Made by a program: the position numbers and the translations under genes. Shown one piece after another: positions 42,259 through 52,388 of a stretch of DNA of 64,000 nucleotides. Position 1 is the first letter of the stretch. Every line of letters starts with the position of its first letter. The notes beneath the pieces are model-generated. The model did not search any database, was not told the origin of the DNA, and saw only the letters and a program-made list of their open reading frames with translations. The DNA is from Clostridium sp. D33t1_170424_F3. GTDB taxonomy: Bacteria; Bacillota; Clostridia; Oscillospirales; Acutalibacteraceae. Where the stretch lies: NCBI RefSeq assembly GCF_015667585.1, contig NZ_JADPEG010000004.1, positions 140,217 to 204,216 on the forward strand. Direction: 5' to 3'.

Positions 42259-42283
42259 GGGCACGTTTGGCGTGTCCTTTTTT
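42259..42283 (+). terminator. First leader terminator ahead of rsgA
   Basis: GGGCACG pairs with CGTGTCC around TTTGG and is followed immediately by TTTTTT. A short, conditional-looking terminator in the middle of the leader. Confidence 0.65.
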
Positions 42284-42315
42284 GCGCCCATTTTGCAGAA
42301 AGGATGCACTGGATG

Positions 42316-42361
42316 ATCCCGCGGAGACAGGACGGAAAGGCTCTGTCTCCGCGGGATTTTT
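42316..42361 (+). terminator. Second leader terminator ahead of rsgA
   Basis: A perfect 15-bp stem (ATCCCGCGGAGACAG and its complement, 12-base loop) followed by TTTT, 95 bases before the gene. No gene boundary lies between the promoter and this site, so it must act on the rsgA transcript. Confidence 0.8.
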
Positions 42362-42456
42362 GCGTTGTTTTGAGGGAAGCGGGCCTCACTGAAAAGGAGA
42401 AAAGAAAGTGAAAACAAATCAATTATATGTAAAAAATTATTTGGAGGCAAAAGACA

Positions 42457-43857
42457 TTGAATATCGAAAAATATGGGTTCCGCCCAATGACAAGTATCGA
42501 ATATACAAACGGGATACCTGCACGCATTACCGCGGTCCATCGCGACCGTTTTAAAATCGTCTGCGATAACGGAAGCGGATTCGCATGCCTGAAGACAGGG
42601 ACGTATCATACGGGGAAGGAGGAGGTTCCGACCACGGGAGATTTCGTCCTGCTGGATTGGCAGGAAGACGGCGACAGCCGAATTTTGAAAACGCTGCCGC
42701 GCAAAACGTACTTTTCGCGCCGCGATCCGTCCGCGTCCGGACACAAAGAGCAGGCGGTTGCCGCCAATTTTGATTATGTGTTTATCATGCAGTCGCTCGA
42801 TCAGAACTTTAATCCACGCAGGCTGGAACGTTATCTGACGCTTGCCTGGCAGTCGGGCGCCGTACCGGCGGTAATTCTGACAAAGGCGGACTGCGTGGAG
42901 GACTATATGCCCCAGCTCCGTACCGCGGAGCGGCTGGCCGTGGGCGTGGGGGTTTTTGCGGTCAGCTCCAAAACGGGATTTGGGCTTGACCAGCTATCGG
43001 CGTACATGAAGCCGGGAAAAACGATCGTCTTTTTGGGATCCTCGGGGGTCGGTAAATCCAGCATGGTGAACGCACTCGCGGGACAGGAAAGAATGGAAAC
43101 CGGGAACATCCGCAAGAAGGACGGACGGGGAAGGCACACGACCACCTGCCGCCAGCTGCTTTTATTGGACAGCGGCGTCATGATTATTGATACGCCCGGC
43201 ATGAGAGAACTGGGAATGTGGGATGTCAGCGACGGGCTGGAGCAAAGCTTTACCGATGTGGAGCAATACCTGGGACAGTGTAAGTTCAGCGACTGCCGCC
43301 ATCAGGGAGAACCGGGCTGCGCAATTGCAGCCGCCATTCAGCAGGGAGCGCTTTCTATGGAGCGCTGGGAAAGCTATCAGCGCCTTCACCAGGAAGCGTG
43401 TTATGCCGATGACAAGACGGAATATCTGCGTAAAAAGCAGCAGTGGGGTAAAAGTATTGCCAAGCTGCAGAAGCAGCTTCAAAAAGCCGACTACCGCCAT
43501 GCGCCGTGTACGGAGAGCTTTACCTGCAAGGTTTGCGGCGCGTTGGTGGTCCCGGAGGACGCGGGAAGCCAGCACCGCAACCACTGCCCGCGCTGCCTGT
43601 CCAGCGTCCATGTGGACAACCGGCCCGGGGATCGGGCGTCGCTCTGCAAGGGTGTGATGGACCCGGTTGGCGTTTGGGTGAGGAAAAATGGAGAATGGGC
43701 AATCATCCACCGCTGCCGTTCCTGCGGAACATTCAGTTCCAACCGCATCGCAGCGGACGACAATCCGACTCTGCTGATGTCCATCGCGATGAAACCCCTG
43801 GCGGCGCCGCCGTTCCCGCTTTGGCAAATGGAACCGGAAAAGGGAAGTGAAAAATAG
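42457..43857 (+). CDS. rsgA: RsgA GTPase fused to a C-terminal RNHCP domain
   Basis: 466 residues, about 150 more than ordinary RsgA. N-terminal OB fold, then a circularly permuted GTPase: G4 TKADC, G1 GSSGVGKSSMVN, G3 DTPGMRELG, and the zinc site CKFSDCRHQGEPGC. RsgA checks late 30S ribosome assembly and can free stalled or drug-bound subunits. From about residue 355 an RNHCP-family zinc ribbon follows: CKVCGALV, QHRNHCPRCLSSVHVD, a mid GVMDPVGVWVR and CRSCGTFSSNRIAADDNP. The TTG start has GGAGG about 10 bases upstream. It sits behind a leader with two terminators, so it is probably an inducible paralog rather than the housekeeping copy. Confidence 0.88.
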   Translation: MNIEKYGFRPMTSIEYTNGIPARITAVHRDRFKIVCDNGSGFACLKTGTYHTGKEEVPTTGDFVLLDWQEDGDSRILKTLPRKTYFSRRDPSASGHKEQAVAANFDYVFIMQSLDQNFNPRRLERYLTLAWQSGAVPAVILTKADCVEDYMPQLRTAERLAVGVGVFAVSSKTGFGLDQLSAYMKPGKTIVFLGSSGVGKSSMVNALAGQERMETGNIRKKDGRGRHTTTCRQLLLLDSGVMIIDTPGMRELGMWDVSDGLEQSFTDVEQYLGQCKFSDCRHQGEPGCAIAAAIQQGALSMERWESYQRLHQEACYADDKTEYLRKKQQWGKSIAKLQKQLQKADYRHAPCTESFTCKVCGALVVPEDAGSQHRNHCPRCLSSVHVDNRPGDRASLCKGVMDPVGVWVRKNGEWAIIHRCRSCGTFSSNRIAADDNPTLLMSIAMKPLAAPPFPLWQMEPEKGSEK

Positions 43858-43936
43858 AAGGGCTCTTGCAGAGGGCTGATTGCGTGCAAAGGCAAACAAA
43901 TGAAAGATAAAAACAGATTCAAAAGGATATAAAAAC

Positions 43937-43980
43937 GCCCGTGAAATCCATGCAAAAATAGATTTCACGGGCACTTTTTA
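43937..43980. terminator. Bidirectional terminator between rsgA and the mutarotase-like gene
   Basis: GCCCGTGAAATC with GATTTCACGGGC, 12-bp perfect stem, flanked by AAAAAC on the left and ACTTTTTA on the right. Confidence 0.8.
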
Positions 43981-44038
43981 TGCAATATCCGAAAGGGATT
44001 TTTGTTGCATCGATTCCTTTTGTGCGTTGGGAGCAGGA

Positions 44039-44968
44039 TTACTGCCCAAGATGATCCATATATTTGGCAATGCCGTCTTCATCCTGCGGATGGACGCAAT
44101 TGTTGGTATGAAAAAGGGAAAGGTTTTCCACATGGCGGATGGCGCCGCCGGGTTCCATGGTGTACAAAGGGCTCATTGTTTCCATTGCCAGATAATCGCC
44201 GTTCAGATACGTTTCAAAGGAACTGCCGTAGTCGGGATACGCGGCGGAGGAGTGGACAAAGCGTTTGACCAGCGTCGTTTGCGGTGTGATATACGCGGAC
44301 CAGCCCAGGACATTGTTCAACCCGATTTTCAAGGGTTTCTGAATACTGGAATCGTGGCGGAGCGTAATAAACCGGTTGCCGATAAACAGGCGCGGGTCCT
44401 GCGGATCAGTATAAGGCCAGAGCGTCAGTACCCGGTTGGGAAGAAGCTCGTTTTCGTCCGGGCGGTTCTGCGGGATTACCTCAAGGCCGCCGCCGTTCAG
44501 CATGGTGATTGGCCATAACGCCAGCGTCTGGCGTTCTTTGGCGAAGTTCATCACGCTGTGTACGAGCATAATATCTGCGGAATCCCGGCCCATGACGACT
44601 TCCAGACGCGTCTGCACCTCGTTGTGCGCCTGCTTGGCAGAGGAAAAGGTCACGCCGTCAGACAGAAGCGCGTAAATGACAGGATCGTTGTCCGGAAAGT
44701 AGGACTGCGGCATCCGCTCCGGCGCCAGCCAGAGGCGGTGGCCGCCGTAGAGATGGCAAGCGGCGCCTTTGCCATAGTAGTAATCCATATCTTCGTTTTG
44801 TGTACAATAAACCCGATCCAAATCGTTGTAAAGAATGTTATCGCCATCGACAAACCCGAAACGCACAATCCGCGGCCCGCAGTCGATGGTTACGACCACA
44901 TCGACAACGCCGTTGCTGAGCTGTACGCATTTTCCATAGTTTTCATACGTAATTTCCTTTAGTTCCAA
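44039..44968 (-). CDS. Galactose mutarotase-like fold protein, function unknown
   Basis: 309 residues, no signal peptide. The sequence resembles aldose-1-epimerase-superfamily beta-sandwich proteins: DVVVTIDCGPRIVRFGFVDG, YGGHRLWLAPE, RLEVVMGRDSADIMLVHSV and LALWPITMLNGGGLEVIPQN. The usual catalytic His/Glu set of GalM cannot be confirmed by eye. It starts at a TTG behind AAGGACG and lies 86 bases downstream of tmcAL on the same strand. Plausible roles are anomer interconversion or sugar sensing. Confidence 0.6.
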   Translation of the reverse strand: MELKEITYENYGKCVQLSNGVVDVVVTIDCGPRIVRFGFVDGDNILYNDLDRVYCTQNEDMDYYYGKGAACHLYGGHRLWLAPERMPQSYFPDNDPVIYALLSDGVTFSSAKQAHNEVQTRLEVVMGRDSADIMLVHSVMNFAKERQTLALWPITMLNGGGLEVIPQNRPDENELLPNRVLTLWPYTDPQDPRLFIGNRFITLRHDSSIQKPLKIGLNNVLGWSAYITPQTTLVKRFVHSSAAYPDYGSSFETYLNGDYLAMETMSPLYTMEPGGAIRHVENLSLFHTNNCVHPQDEDGIAKYMDHLGQ

Positions 44969-45054
44969 GAAAATGACACGTCCTTTTTATGAAAATATTG
45001 TTGTCCCAAACAGGGATTCCTGTGCGCAGGGCAGTGGAAAGGTCCGGAACCGGT

Positions 45055-46239
45055 CTATACTTTGATGATTCCGGCGGTCCGGTCCCACCCGCAGGGCGGC
45101 GGATCGGGTAAAAAAAGAGCGTAAATATCCGTCGATTTGCACTCTAATTCAATCATATTTTTTGCTAAATTGTCAAGAGATAAAATATCCGATGTATTGG
45201 CAACAATTGGTCGTTTTGTGGTCATTTTTGATACATGCAAAATTTCCGCGCCGCGCCGGTTCATGCCGAGCACGCGAATGTACGGCGGAAGGCCTTCCGC
45301 GTGCGCCGCCGTCAGTCCTAAAAAGGCGGAGAGAACGATCCGGCGGATACGGGCCAATGGATACCGTTTGGTTTTAATGAGGTCATACAGCTCATCCAGG
45401 GAGCCGGCGCGGTGAACCGACTGATAGATGCGGTTTTCCAATCCCTCGCTGACGTCCGGCAACGCGGCAAAATCCTCCTGCGGCATCGATCTTAGTTTAG
45501 CCAGGATTGCCCGCTCCATACGCGGCAGGAAGGCCGGCGCTCTGCCGTCCTGTATCTCTGCCAGCAATATTTTTGCCGCATCGTGCGGCATATGGCTGGA
45601 GAAGTTTACACCGTCATGGATCATTGCACGGATGCGGCTGGCGCTGGAAATCGAAACGTTCTCATGGGAATCGTGCGCTGCGCCGACCCGTTTCATGGTG
45701 AAAAGCTGCATGGAAGAATGAAGCGTGCGGATTGCCTTGGCATATTCGATCCCCAGCGTATTGTTGGCTCCGGAGAGCAAAGCGGCGGTTTCCGGCCCGA
45801 CAATCCGGGCGACGGCGCGTTCTCTGGCGCGTGCGAACGTCGCGCCTGTTGCAAGTTCTTCCCGCAGTACGGGAGGGAACGCCGGGGAATGTAAAAGCCC
45901 GGCAAGCTGGAATATACGATGCGCATCGCCGCATTCGCTGCCAAAGCTGATTTGCTCACAGCCCAGAGCGTCCAGCAGAGAGACGCCGCCCAGCGCAAAT
46001 TTTTCCGCCCCTGCCATGGCCCAGGGAAGCGGAAGCTCCACCACCAAATCAGCGCCGCAGAGCAAAGCCTGCCGGGTACGCGCGTTTTTGCTCAGAATCG
46101 CGGGTTCTCCGCGCTGCACAAAATTGCCGCTCATAACGGCGGCGATGTGCGTCGCGCCCTGCCAGCGGGTCTCTTCGATCAACGCCATATGTCCCAGATG
46201 AAATGGGTTATATTCACAAATTATTCCAGCAATTAGCAT
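45055..46239 (-). CDS. tmcAL: tRNA(Met) cytidine acetate ligase TmcAL
   Basis: 394 residues. N-terminal nucleotidyltransferase motif GIICEYNPFHLGH (HxGH type), AVMSGNFVQRGEPA, CGADLVVELPLPWAMA and later SGANNTLGIEYAKAI mark the YlbM/TmcAL family. It makes ac4C34 in elongator tRNA-Met with acetate and ATP. The adjacent divergent gene is acetate kinase, a possible acetate link. The ATG at 46239 is chosen; the frame stays open upstream but into ackA antisense. Confidence 0.92.
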   Translation of the reverse strand: MLIAGIICEYNPFHLGHMALIEETRWQGATHIAAVMSGNFVQRGEPAILSKNARTRQALLCGADLVVELPLPWAMAGAEKFALGGVSLLDALGCEQISFGSECGDAHRIFQLAGLLHSPAFPPVLREELATGATFARARERAVARIVGPETAALLSGANNTLGIEYAKAIRTLHSSMQLFTMKRVGAAHDSHENVSISSASRIRAMIHDGVNFSSHMPHDAAKILLAEIQDGRAPAFLPRMERAILAKLRSMPQEDFAALPDVSEGLENRIYQSVHRAGSLDELYDLIKTKRYPLARIRRIVLSAFLGLTAAHAEGLPPYIRVLGMNRRGAEILHVSKMTTKRPIVANTSDILSLDNLAKNMIELECKSTDIYALFLPDPPPCGWDRTAGIIKV

Positions 46240-46449
46240 TTTGTAGAAAAACTCCTTGAATTCAATCGTTTCCTGTACTATTATATATATATTACCATAT
46301 TGTCTGTTATTTGCATATTGAAATTGGACAGGCGGACGATTTCTCTGTTTTGCCCAACAAGATACAGGCAGAGGGCTGATGCATTCTGTAGCAGGGCATA
46401 ATAGAAAGTGAGCAGGTGCGTCACAAAATTGAGTAGGAGGATTTCCATA

Positions 46450-47706
46450 ATGAAAGTTTTGGTCATCAATGCCGGCAGTTCTTCCCTGAAATATCAGCTG
46501 ATTGACATGGACAGTGAGCGGATGCTGGCAAAAGGAAACTGCGAAAGAATCGGCATGGACGGCAGCGTTTTTATTCACAAAACGTCCGACGGACGCGACA
46601 AGCGGGTACAGGTCGCTATGGCGGATCACACGGATGCGTTTATGCATGTCACACAGGCGCTGACGGATAAAAAGGTGGGCGTTATCAAAAACCTGGACGA
46701 GGTCAGCGCGATCGGCCACCGCGTCGCGCAGGGCGGCTCTATTTTCCGCAAATCGGTTTTGGTCAACGAGGAAGTCGTCGAGGGCATCAGAAGCCTGATC
46801 CCGCTGGCTCCGTTGCATAACGGCCCGGAGCTGGAAGGCATCCTGGCCTGCCAGAAGGTCTTTGGCGAAGAGGTGCCGGAAGTTGTGGTATTTGATACCT
46901 CCTTCCATTCCACGATGCCGCCGAAGGCGTATATGTATGCCATCCCGTACGAATATTATAAAAAATACGGCATCCGCCGCTATGGTTTCCACGGAACCTC
47001 CCATCGTTATGTGAGCAAGCACTGCGCGCATCTGATGCATCAGCCGCTGGAAGATATTAAGATGGTGACCTGCCATATTGGCAACGGCTCTTCCATCGCG
47101 GCAATTCAGGATGGGCGCGTCATTGATACCAGTATGGGCCTGACCCCGCTGGACGGTTTTATGATGGGCACGCGCTGTGGCTCTCTGGATCCGTCCATTG
47201 TGACTTTCATTATGGAGAAGGAAAACCTGACCCCCGGTCAGATGGACGACATTTTAAATAAAAAGTCCGGTTTGCTGGGCGTTTCCGGTATTTCCAGCGA
47301 CGACCGCGATGTTACGAAGGCGGCGATTGAAGGAAATCCCCGCGCAATTCTGGCGCATGAAATGCTGGCTTACCAGATCATCAAGCAGATCGGCGCATAT
47401 GCCGCCGCAATGAACGGCCTGGACGCGCTGGTCTTTACCGCCGGCTTGGGAGAGAACCAGCCGCACCACCGCTATGCGATCTGCCGCGGCCTGCGGTATC
47501 TGGGCCTGAAGATCGACGCCGAGACAAATGAAGAGATGGTCGGCGGCAAAGAAGGCAAGGTTTCCACATTTGATTCGCAGGTAGCGGTGTATGTGATTCC
47601 GACCAATGAGGAGCTGGTCATCGCGCGCGATACAAAGATTATTGTGGAGAAGCTGAATTATGCTTCCACAGAGGATAAAACCTATGTGGACTTGGAAGAT
47701 ATCTGA
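46450..47706 (+). CDS. ackA: Acetate kinase
   Basis: 418 residues including MKVLVINAGSSSLKYQLID, the loop FDTSFHSTMP, YGFHGTSHRYVS, HIGNGSSI, DTSMGLTPLDGFMMGTRCG and VFTAGLGEN. Makes ATP from acetyl phosphate at the end of fermentation. The start follows TAGGAGGATTTCCATA. No pta gene is adjacent. It converges on the V-ATPase operon through a shared terminator. Confidence 0.97.
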   Translation: MKVLVINAGSSSLKYQLIDMDSERMLAKGNCERIGMDGSVFIHKTSDGRDKRVQVAMADHTDAFMHVTQALTDKKVGVIKNLDEVSAIGHRVAQGGSIFRKSVLVNEEVVEGIRSLIPLAPLHNGPELEGILACQKVFGEEVPEVVVFDTSFHSTMPPKAYMYAIPYEYYKKYGIRRYGFHGTSHRYVSKHCAHLMHQPLEDIKMVTCHIGNGSSIAAIQDGRVIDTSMGLTPLDGFMMGTRCGSLDPSIVTFIMEKENLTPGQMDDILNKKSGLLGVSGISSDDRDVTKAAIEGNPRAILAHEMLAYQIIKQIGAYAAAMNGLDALVFTAGLGENQPHHRYAICRGLRYLGLKIDAETNEEMVGGKEGKVSTFDSQVAVYVIPTNEELVIARDTKIIVEKLNYASTEDKTYVDLEDI

Positions 47707-47716
47707 TGGAATAAAA

Positions 47717-47764
47717 CTGCATAAAGAGAACCCGGCGTGCAAACGCCGGGTTCTCTTTATGCAG
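47717..47764. terminator. Bidirectional terminator between ackA and ntpD
   Basis: A perfect 21-bp stem around TGCAAA contains AAAGAGAA and TTCTCTTT tracts. The stop codon of ntpD lies inside the 3' arm. Confidence 0.9.
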
Positions 47765-48383
47765 TGACAGATTTCTCTTCCTTCTGCTTTTTGATCACTT
47801 TTAAGCGCGAAAATTCCTCGCGGTCCTTTTCCTCCAGAGCATCCGTGATAAATTTGACGGTTTCCTCAAAACGGGGGATCATGATGTTTTTCAGGGCGTT
47901 GGCGCGCTTCTGCGTCTTTTTAATGGCGTCCGCCAGGCGGTAGACGCTGTTTTCTACCTCTGCCAGCTCGGCGGTCAGCCGCTTAACCTCGTTGAACTTG
48001 TTGTATGCGTCGTCCAGCATAATGTTGGTGGCGTTCAGGCCGAACGGGATGGGGATGTCGCGCGGCGTGAGGGAAACCATCGGGATTTCCACGCCCATCA
48101 CGCTCCGGTAAGCCACGTTCAGGCCGTCGTCCAATGGGACCGTCTGGGAAAGCTCGTCGCAGACGCCCAACGTGATATTGGCGCGCTGCAACGCTGCATA
48201 CGCGTCTTCATAGGTTTGGTCGATTTTTCCCTGTATGGAATTGGCGCGTTCGATCAGCGCCATCATTTCCCGGATCAAAATATTGCGTTTTCGATCCAGA
48301 AGCTCAAAGCCGGTGCGGGAAAGCTCCAATGATTTTTTTGTGGCCAGCAGATTTCCCTTTGTTGGCACAACTTGGTTGGCCAT
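47757..48383 (-). CDS. ntpD: V-type ATPase subunit D (central stalk)
   Basis: 208 residues, mostly long helices: VVPTKGNLLATKKSLELSRTG, LLDRKRNILIREMM and NALKNIMIPRFEETVKFI are D-subunit marks. It forms the rotating shaft with F. Last gene of the operon, 33 bases after ntpB, with GGGGTGAGC before the ATG. Confidence 0.95.
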   Translation of the reverse strand: MANQVVPTKGNLLATKKSLELSRTGFELLDRKRNILIREMMALIERANSIQGKIDQTYEDAYAALQRANITLGVCDELSQTVPLDDGLNVAYRSVMGVEIPMVSLTPRDIPIPFGLNATNIMLDDAYNKFNEVKRLTAELAEVENSVYRLADAIKKTQKRANALKNIMIPRFEETVKFITDALEEKDREEFSRLKVIKKQKEEKSVTA

Positions 48384-48416
48384 GGCAGCTCACCCCTTTC
48401 GTTTGCCGGTGCGGCA

Positions 48417-49853
48417 TTATTTTTTTGCCTCTTCCGCCTGCTTGGCTTTCCGCTCGTTTTCCGCTTCTGTCTGCTGTTTGGCTTTCTCATAATACTGGTC
48501 CAGACTGGCGTCGTCCACACGATCCAGCTCTTCACGCGGGAGGGTGGCCAGTAACCGCCAGCCGAGGTCGAGGCTCTGCTCGATGCTGCGGTTTTCGTTG
48601 AAGCCCTGGTTGACATAGTGCTTTTCAAATAGTTTGCCAAATTCCAGATATTTCTTATCGTTGGGAGAAAGCTCTTCTTCGCCGATAACGGAGGCCAGCG
48701 AACGTGCGTCCATTACCTTTGCGTAGGAGGCGAACAGCTGGTTGGAAAGGGCGGAGTGATCCTCGCGGGTATAGCCTGCGCCGATGCCGTCCTTCATCAG
48801 ACGGGAAAGGGAAGGAAGTACGGAGACCGGCGGATAGACGCCGCTGTTGTCCAGCGCGCGGTCCAGGACAATCTGCCCCTCCGTAATGTAACCGGTCAGG
48901 TCGGGGACAGGGTGCGTCACGTCGTCGTTTGGCATAGTCAGGATGGGAATCTGTGTAACGGAGCCCTCTTTTCCACGCACCATGCCGGCGCGCTCATACA
49001 GGGAAGCGAGGTCCGAATACAGATAGCCCGGAAAGCCTTTACGGCCCGGGATTTCCCCCTTACTGGAGCTGAATTCGCGCAGCGCCTCCGCGTAAGAGGT
49101 CATATCCGTCATGATGACGAGAATGTGCATCCCAAGCTCAAAAGCGAGGTATTCTGCAACGGTCAGCGCACAGCGCGGCGTCAGGATGCGTTCAATGATG
49201 GGATCGTTGGACAGGTTCAGGAACATGACGACCTTTTGCAGCACGCCGGATTCGTCAAAGGAGCGGCGGAAATACTCCGCCACATCGTTCTTTGCGCCCA
49301 TGGCGGCAAAGACGATGGCGAAATTATCTTCGGTTGCGTCTTTAATTTTTGCCTGGCGGGCAATCTGCACGGCAAGCTCGTTGTGCTTCATGCCGGAACC
49401 GGAAAAGATGGGAAGCTTTTGCCCGCGTATCAGGGTCATCAGCACGTCGATGGTGGAAATGCCGGTGTTGATGTAGTTTTTCGGGTAAACGCGGGAAACC
49501 GGATTGATCGGCGTGCCGTTAATGTTGGCGCGTTTGATGGGGAAAATGTCGCCCAGGCCGTCGATTGGGCGTCCCGCGCCGTCGAAGACGCGGCCCAGGA
49601 TTTCCGGAGAGAGGGGCATTTCCATCGGATGTCCCAGCAGTCGGGTGCGGGTGTTGTTCAGAGAGATGCCGCGGGTCCCTTCAAATACCTGAACGACGAC
49701 GCGTTTGCCTTCCATCTGCACAATTCTGCCCTGCCGCATGGTCCCGTCGTCCATCCGGATGTCGACGACTTCCTCAAAAGAGGCATTTTCCACGTCGTCC
49801 AGTACGATCAAAGAGCCGTTGATCTCCTTCACGCCTATATAGTCAAGAATCAT
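48417..49853 (-). CDS. ntpB: V-type ATPase subunit B
   Basis: About 478 residues. Non-catalytic nucleotide-site subunit: [54 protein letters not shown] (no Walker A lysine pattern, as expected), and [19 protein letters not shown]. Alternates with A in the V1 hexamer. The ATG at 49853 has AGGTGAG upstream; a GTG three codons earlier is possible. Confidence 0.96.
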   Translation of the reverse strand: MILDYIGVKEINGSLIVLDDVENASFEEVVDIRMDDGTMRQGRIVQMEGKRVVVQVFEGTRGISLNNTRTRLLGHPMEMPLSPEILGRVFDGAGRPIDGLGDIFPIKRANINGTPINPVSRVYPKNYINTGISTIDVLMTLIRGQKLPIFSGSGMKHNELAVQIARQAKIKDATEDNFAIVFAAMGAKNDVAEYFRRSFDESGVLQKVVMFLNLSNDPIIERILTPRCALTVAEYLAFELGMHILVIMTDMTSYAEALREFSSSKGEIPGRKGFPGYLYSDLASLYERAGMVRGKEGSVTQIPILTMPNDDVTHPVPDLTGYITEGQIVLDRALDNSGVYPPVSVLPSLSRLMKDGIGAGYTREDHSALSNQLFASYAKVMDARSLASVIGEEELSPNDKKYLEFGKLFEKHYVNQGFNENRSIEQSLDLGWRLLATLPREELDRVDDASLDQYYEKAKQQTEAENERKAKQAEEAKK

Positions 49854-49938
49854 TTTTCTCACCTGCTTTTGTAATGATACGGCAAGCGGCGGGGGTTGCG
49901 TTACATACGGAAAACCGCGGCTTGCGAAAGAACGCGGG

Positions 49939-51699
49939 TTACGCGTTCACGATATGGGAGAGCGTCTCATCGATCTCTTTGATGTAATCGTCAAACAGTT
50001 CCAATTTATTGTTGGGAATATCGTATTTGATCTTAATCAGCTTTTCAAACAGGCCGCTTTCCATAATCCCGGAGATCGGGATGCTGGCGGCGACAAGCTG
50101 TTTGGCTTTTTTATAGAGATGCAAGATCACTTTCATCATCAGCTTCTGCTTTTCCAGCGGGACAAAGGTATCGTCTGCGTGGAAGGCGTTCTGCTGCAGG
50201 AAGCCGACGCGGATGACGCGCGCGGTCTCAATAATGAGCTTCTGATCGTCCGGCAGTACGTCGGAACCAATCAGCTTGACAATCTCCATCAGCTGGTTTT
50301 CCTCCTGGAGGATATTGGAGATTCTCCGGCGATATTTGATAAAATCTTCGTCGACGTGTTCCGCGTACCACGGGTCGAGATCGCCGAAGTATTCGCTGTA
50401 GCTTTGCGTCCAGTTGATGGCGGGATAATGGCGGGCGTAGGCCAGCGATTTGTCCAGCGCCCAGAAGCAGCGCGTAAAGCGTTTGGTATTCTGTGTGACA
50501 GGCTCGGAGAAGTCGGAGCCCTGCGGAGAAACGGCCCCGATGATGGTGACGGAACCGTCCGTCTGATTGAGATTCTGTACCATACCCGCGCGCTCGTAAA
50601 ATTCGGAGAGGCGGCTCGGCAGATAGGCGGGGAAGCCCTCCTCAGCGGGCATTTCTTCCAATCGTCCGCTGATCTCACGCAGGGCTTCCGCCCAACGGGA
50701 GGTGGAATCCGCCATGATCGCCACATGGTAACCCATGTCGCGGTAGTATTCCGCCAATGTGATGCCGGTGTAAATAGACGCCTCGCGCGCCGCGACCGGC
50801 ATGTTGCTGGTATTTGCGATCAGCACGGTCCGGTCCGTCATCGGCCGGCCGGACTTTGGGTCGACCAGCTCGGAGAATTCGTCCAGAACCTGGCTCATCT
50901 CATTGCCGCGTTCGCCGCAGCCAACATAAATGATGATGTCGGCGTCGCACCATTTGGCAAGCTGGTGCTGCGTCATGGTTTTCCCTGTGCCGAATCCGCC
51001 GGGGATTGCCGCTGTACCGCCTTTTGCAATGGGGAACAGCGTATCGATGACTCTCTGGCCGGTGATGAGCGGCACGGTAGTCTGCAGACGTTCAGCAACA
51101 GGACGCGGCATACGGATCGGCCATTTCTGACAGAGAGAAAGTTCATGCAGATGGCCGGCGGAATCCCGCAGGGTCACGACCATGTCCTCTACACGATATT
51201 TGCCGTTCTCGGCAACCTTGACCACCGTGCCGGACAAGCGCGGCGGCACCATGCATTTGTGCCGGATGATGGGCGTTTCCGGGCACTCGGCGTAAACATC
51301 GCCGCCGTTGAGTGAATCACCCTCTTTGACGGTCACGGTCACATCCCAGAATCGTTCCGTGTCCAGAGAGGAGACGGCGCTGCCGCGGGAGATAAACGCG
51401 CCGCTTTGTTCCTCGATGGCCTTCAGCGGGCGTTCGATGCCGTCAAATATGTTGTCCAGAATACCGGGGCCCAGTGTGACGTTCATGGGGCTTCCGGTAC
51501 CTACCACAGGTTCTCCCGGACGGAGGCCGGTGGTTTCTTCATATACCTGGATGGTGGTCAACGCGCTGGTGATGCCGATAATCTCACCGACCAGGCGCTC
51601 GTTTCCCACATAGACCATCTCCATCATAGAGAAGCTGCGGGCGTTTTGTACGGTCACGACCGGGCCGTTGATGCCATATATTACATTTTCGTTGTTCAT
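49939..51699 (-). CDS. ntpA: V-type ATPase catalytic subunit A
   Basis: About 586 residues, normal. P-loop [54 protein letters not shown] and [18 protein letters not shown] identify the catalytic A subunit, including its characteristic non-homologous insert region. It hydrolyses or makes ATP coupled to H+ or Na+ flow. The ATG at 51699 is favoured; a TTG two codons upstream is possible. Confidence 0.97.
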   Translation of the reverse strand: MNNENVIYGINGPVVTVQNARSFSMMEMVYVGNERLVGEIIGITSALTTIQVYEETTGLRPGEPVVGTGSPMNVTLGPGILDNIFDGIERPLKAIEEQSGAFISRGSAVSSLDTERFWDVTVTVKEGDSLNGGDVYAECPETPIIRHKCMVPPRLSGTVVKVAENGKYRVEDMVVTLRDSAGHLHELSLCQKWPIRMPRPVAERLQTTVPLITGQRVIDTLFPIAKGGTAAIPGGFGTGKTMTQHQLAKWCDADIIIYVGCGERGNEMSQVLDEFSELVDPKSGRPMTDRTVLIANTSNMPVAAREASIYTGITLAEYYRDMGYHVAIMADSTSRWAEALREISGRLEEMPAEEGFPAYLPSRLSEFYERAGMVQNLNQTDGSVTIIGAVSPQGSDFSEPVTQNTKRFTRCFWALDKSLAYARHYPAINWTQSYSEYFGDLDPWYAEHVDEDFIKYRRRISNILQEENQLMEIVKLIGSDVLPDDQKLIIETARVIRVGFLQQNAFHADDTFVPLEKQKLMMKVILHLYKKAKQLVAASIPISGIMESGLFEKLIKIKYDIPNNKLELFDDYIKEIDETLSHIVNA

Positions 51700-51753
51700 T
51701 GTCAATTCGGATCATTCCTTTCCCGAGCCTGCGGCTGTCATTGCCCGGCGGTA

Positions 51754-52359
51754 TCAGCCTGCGATGGTCAGTCCGGAGTTTTCTTCAAACCAGCCGCGCT
51801 GTTCATCCAGCATGGAGTCCAGCGTTTCATCTGCCATGATACCAAGCTCGGTATTGTAAGCGCGCAGACCGCCGATCCGGATGGAATCGTCGGTTTCAAA
51901 GCTGCAGGCCGCGCCAAAGGCCGCCGCAATCTGCGGCTGGTATTTTGCATCCTCTTTGCGCAGGCGGATGACGGTGCCCGGCTTTTGAAAAGCGGCGGAG
52001 AGACTGCGCGCGTATTTCTCCAGCAGCGCGGCGTAATCCGGCTTTTCCGTATAGGTGCGCAGGCAGTCGGCGGCGCGTTGGAACACGTCCTCCATGATCC
52101 TGCGGCGCTGTTCCAAAAGAGAGCGGCGGCCTTCCATTTCGCGCTGGGCCATCTCACGGGAAATGTTGTTGCGCATCTGCATCATTTCCTTCTGGATCAG
52201 GTGATACGCTTCCGCGAGGACCTCTACCTCCGCCTCATCGAGTTCTTTCTGCTTGAAGGCGGAAACCTCTTCTTCTATTTTTTTGCGCTGCTCTTCGGCG
52301 TAATGGTTGATTGCCTGATAAAACTTTCCTATTTTTTCGTCGTTTTGATTGATCGCCAT
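51754..52359 (-). CDS. ntpE: V-type ATPase subunit E (peripheral stalk)
   Basis: 201 residues. A long N-terminal coiled coil (to about 105, with HYAEEQRKKIEEEVSAFK and MAQREMEGRRSLLEQRRRI) and a globular C-terminus (SIRIGGLRAYNTELGIMADE). Pairs with subunit G/H as the stator. GGGGGGATCGAT precedes the ATG. Confidence 0.88.
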   Translation of the reverse strand: MAINQNDEKIGKFYQAINHYAEEQRKKIEEEVSAFKQKELDEAEVEVLAEAYHLIQKEMMQMRNNISREMAQREMEGRRSLLEQRRRIMEDVFQRAADCLRTYTEKPDYAALLEKYARSLSAAFQKPGTVIRLRKEDAKYQPQIAAAFGAACSFETDDSIRIGGLRAYNTELGIMADETLDSMLDEQRGWFEENSGLTIAG

Positions 52360-52388
52360 ATCGATCCCCCCGTTCCGCCAGAAGCGGC

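Noticed and set aside
46240..47076. Upstream extension of the tmcAL frame antisense to ackA
   Set aside because: The TmcAL family begins at the MLIAGIICEYNPFH start; the extra 280 codons are shadow of ackA and intergenic DNA.
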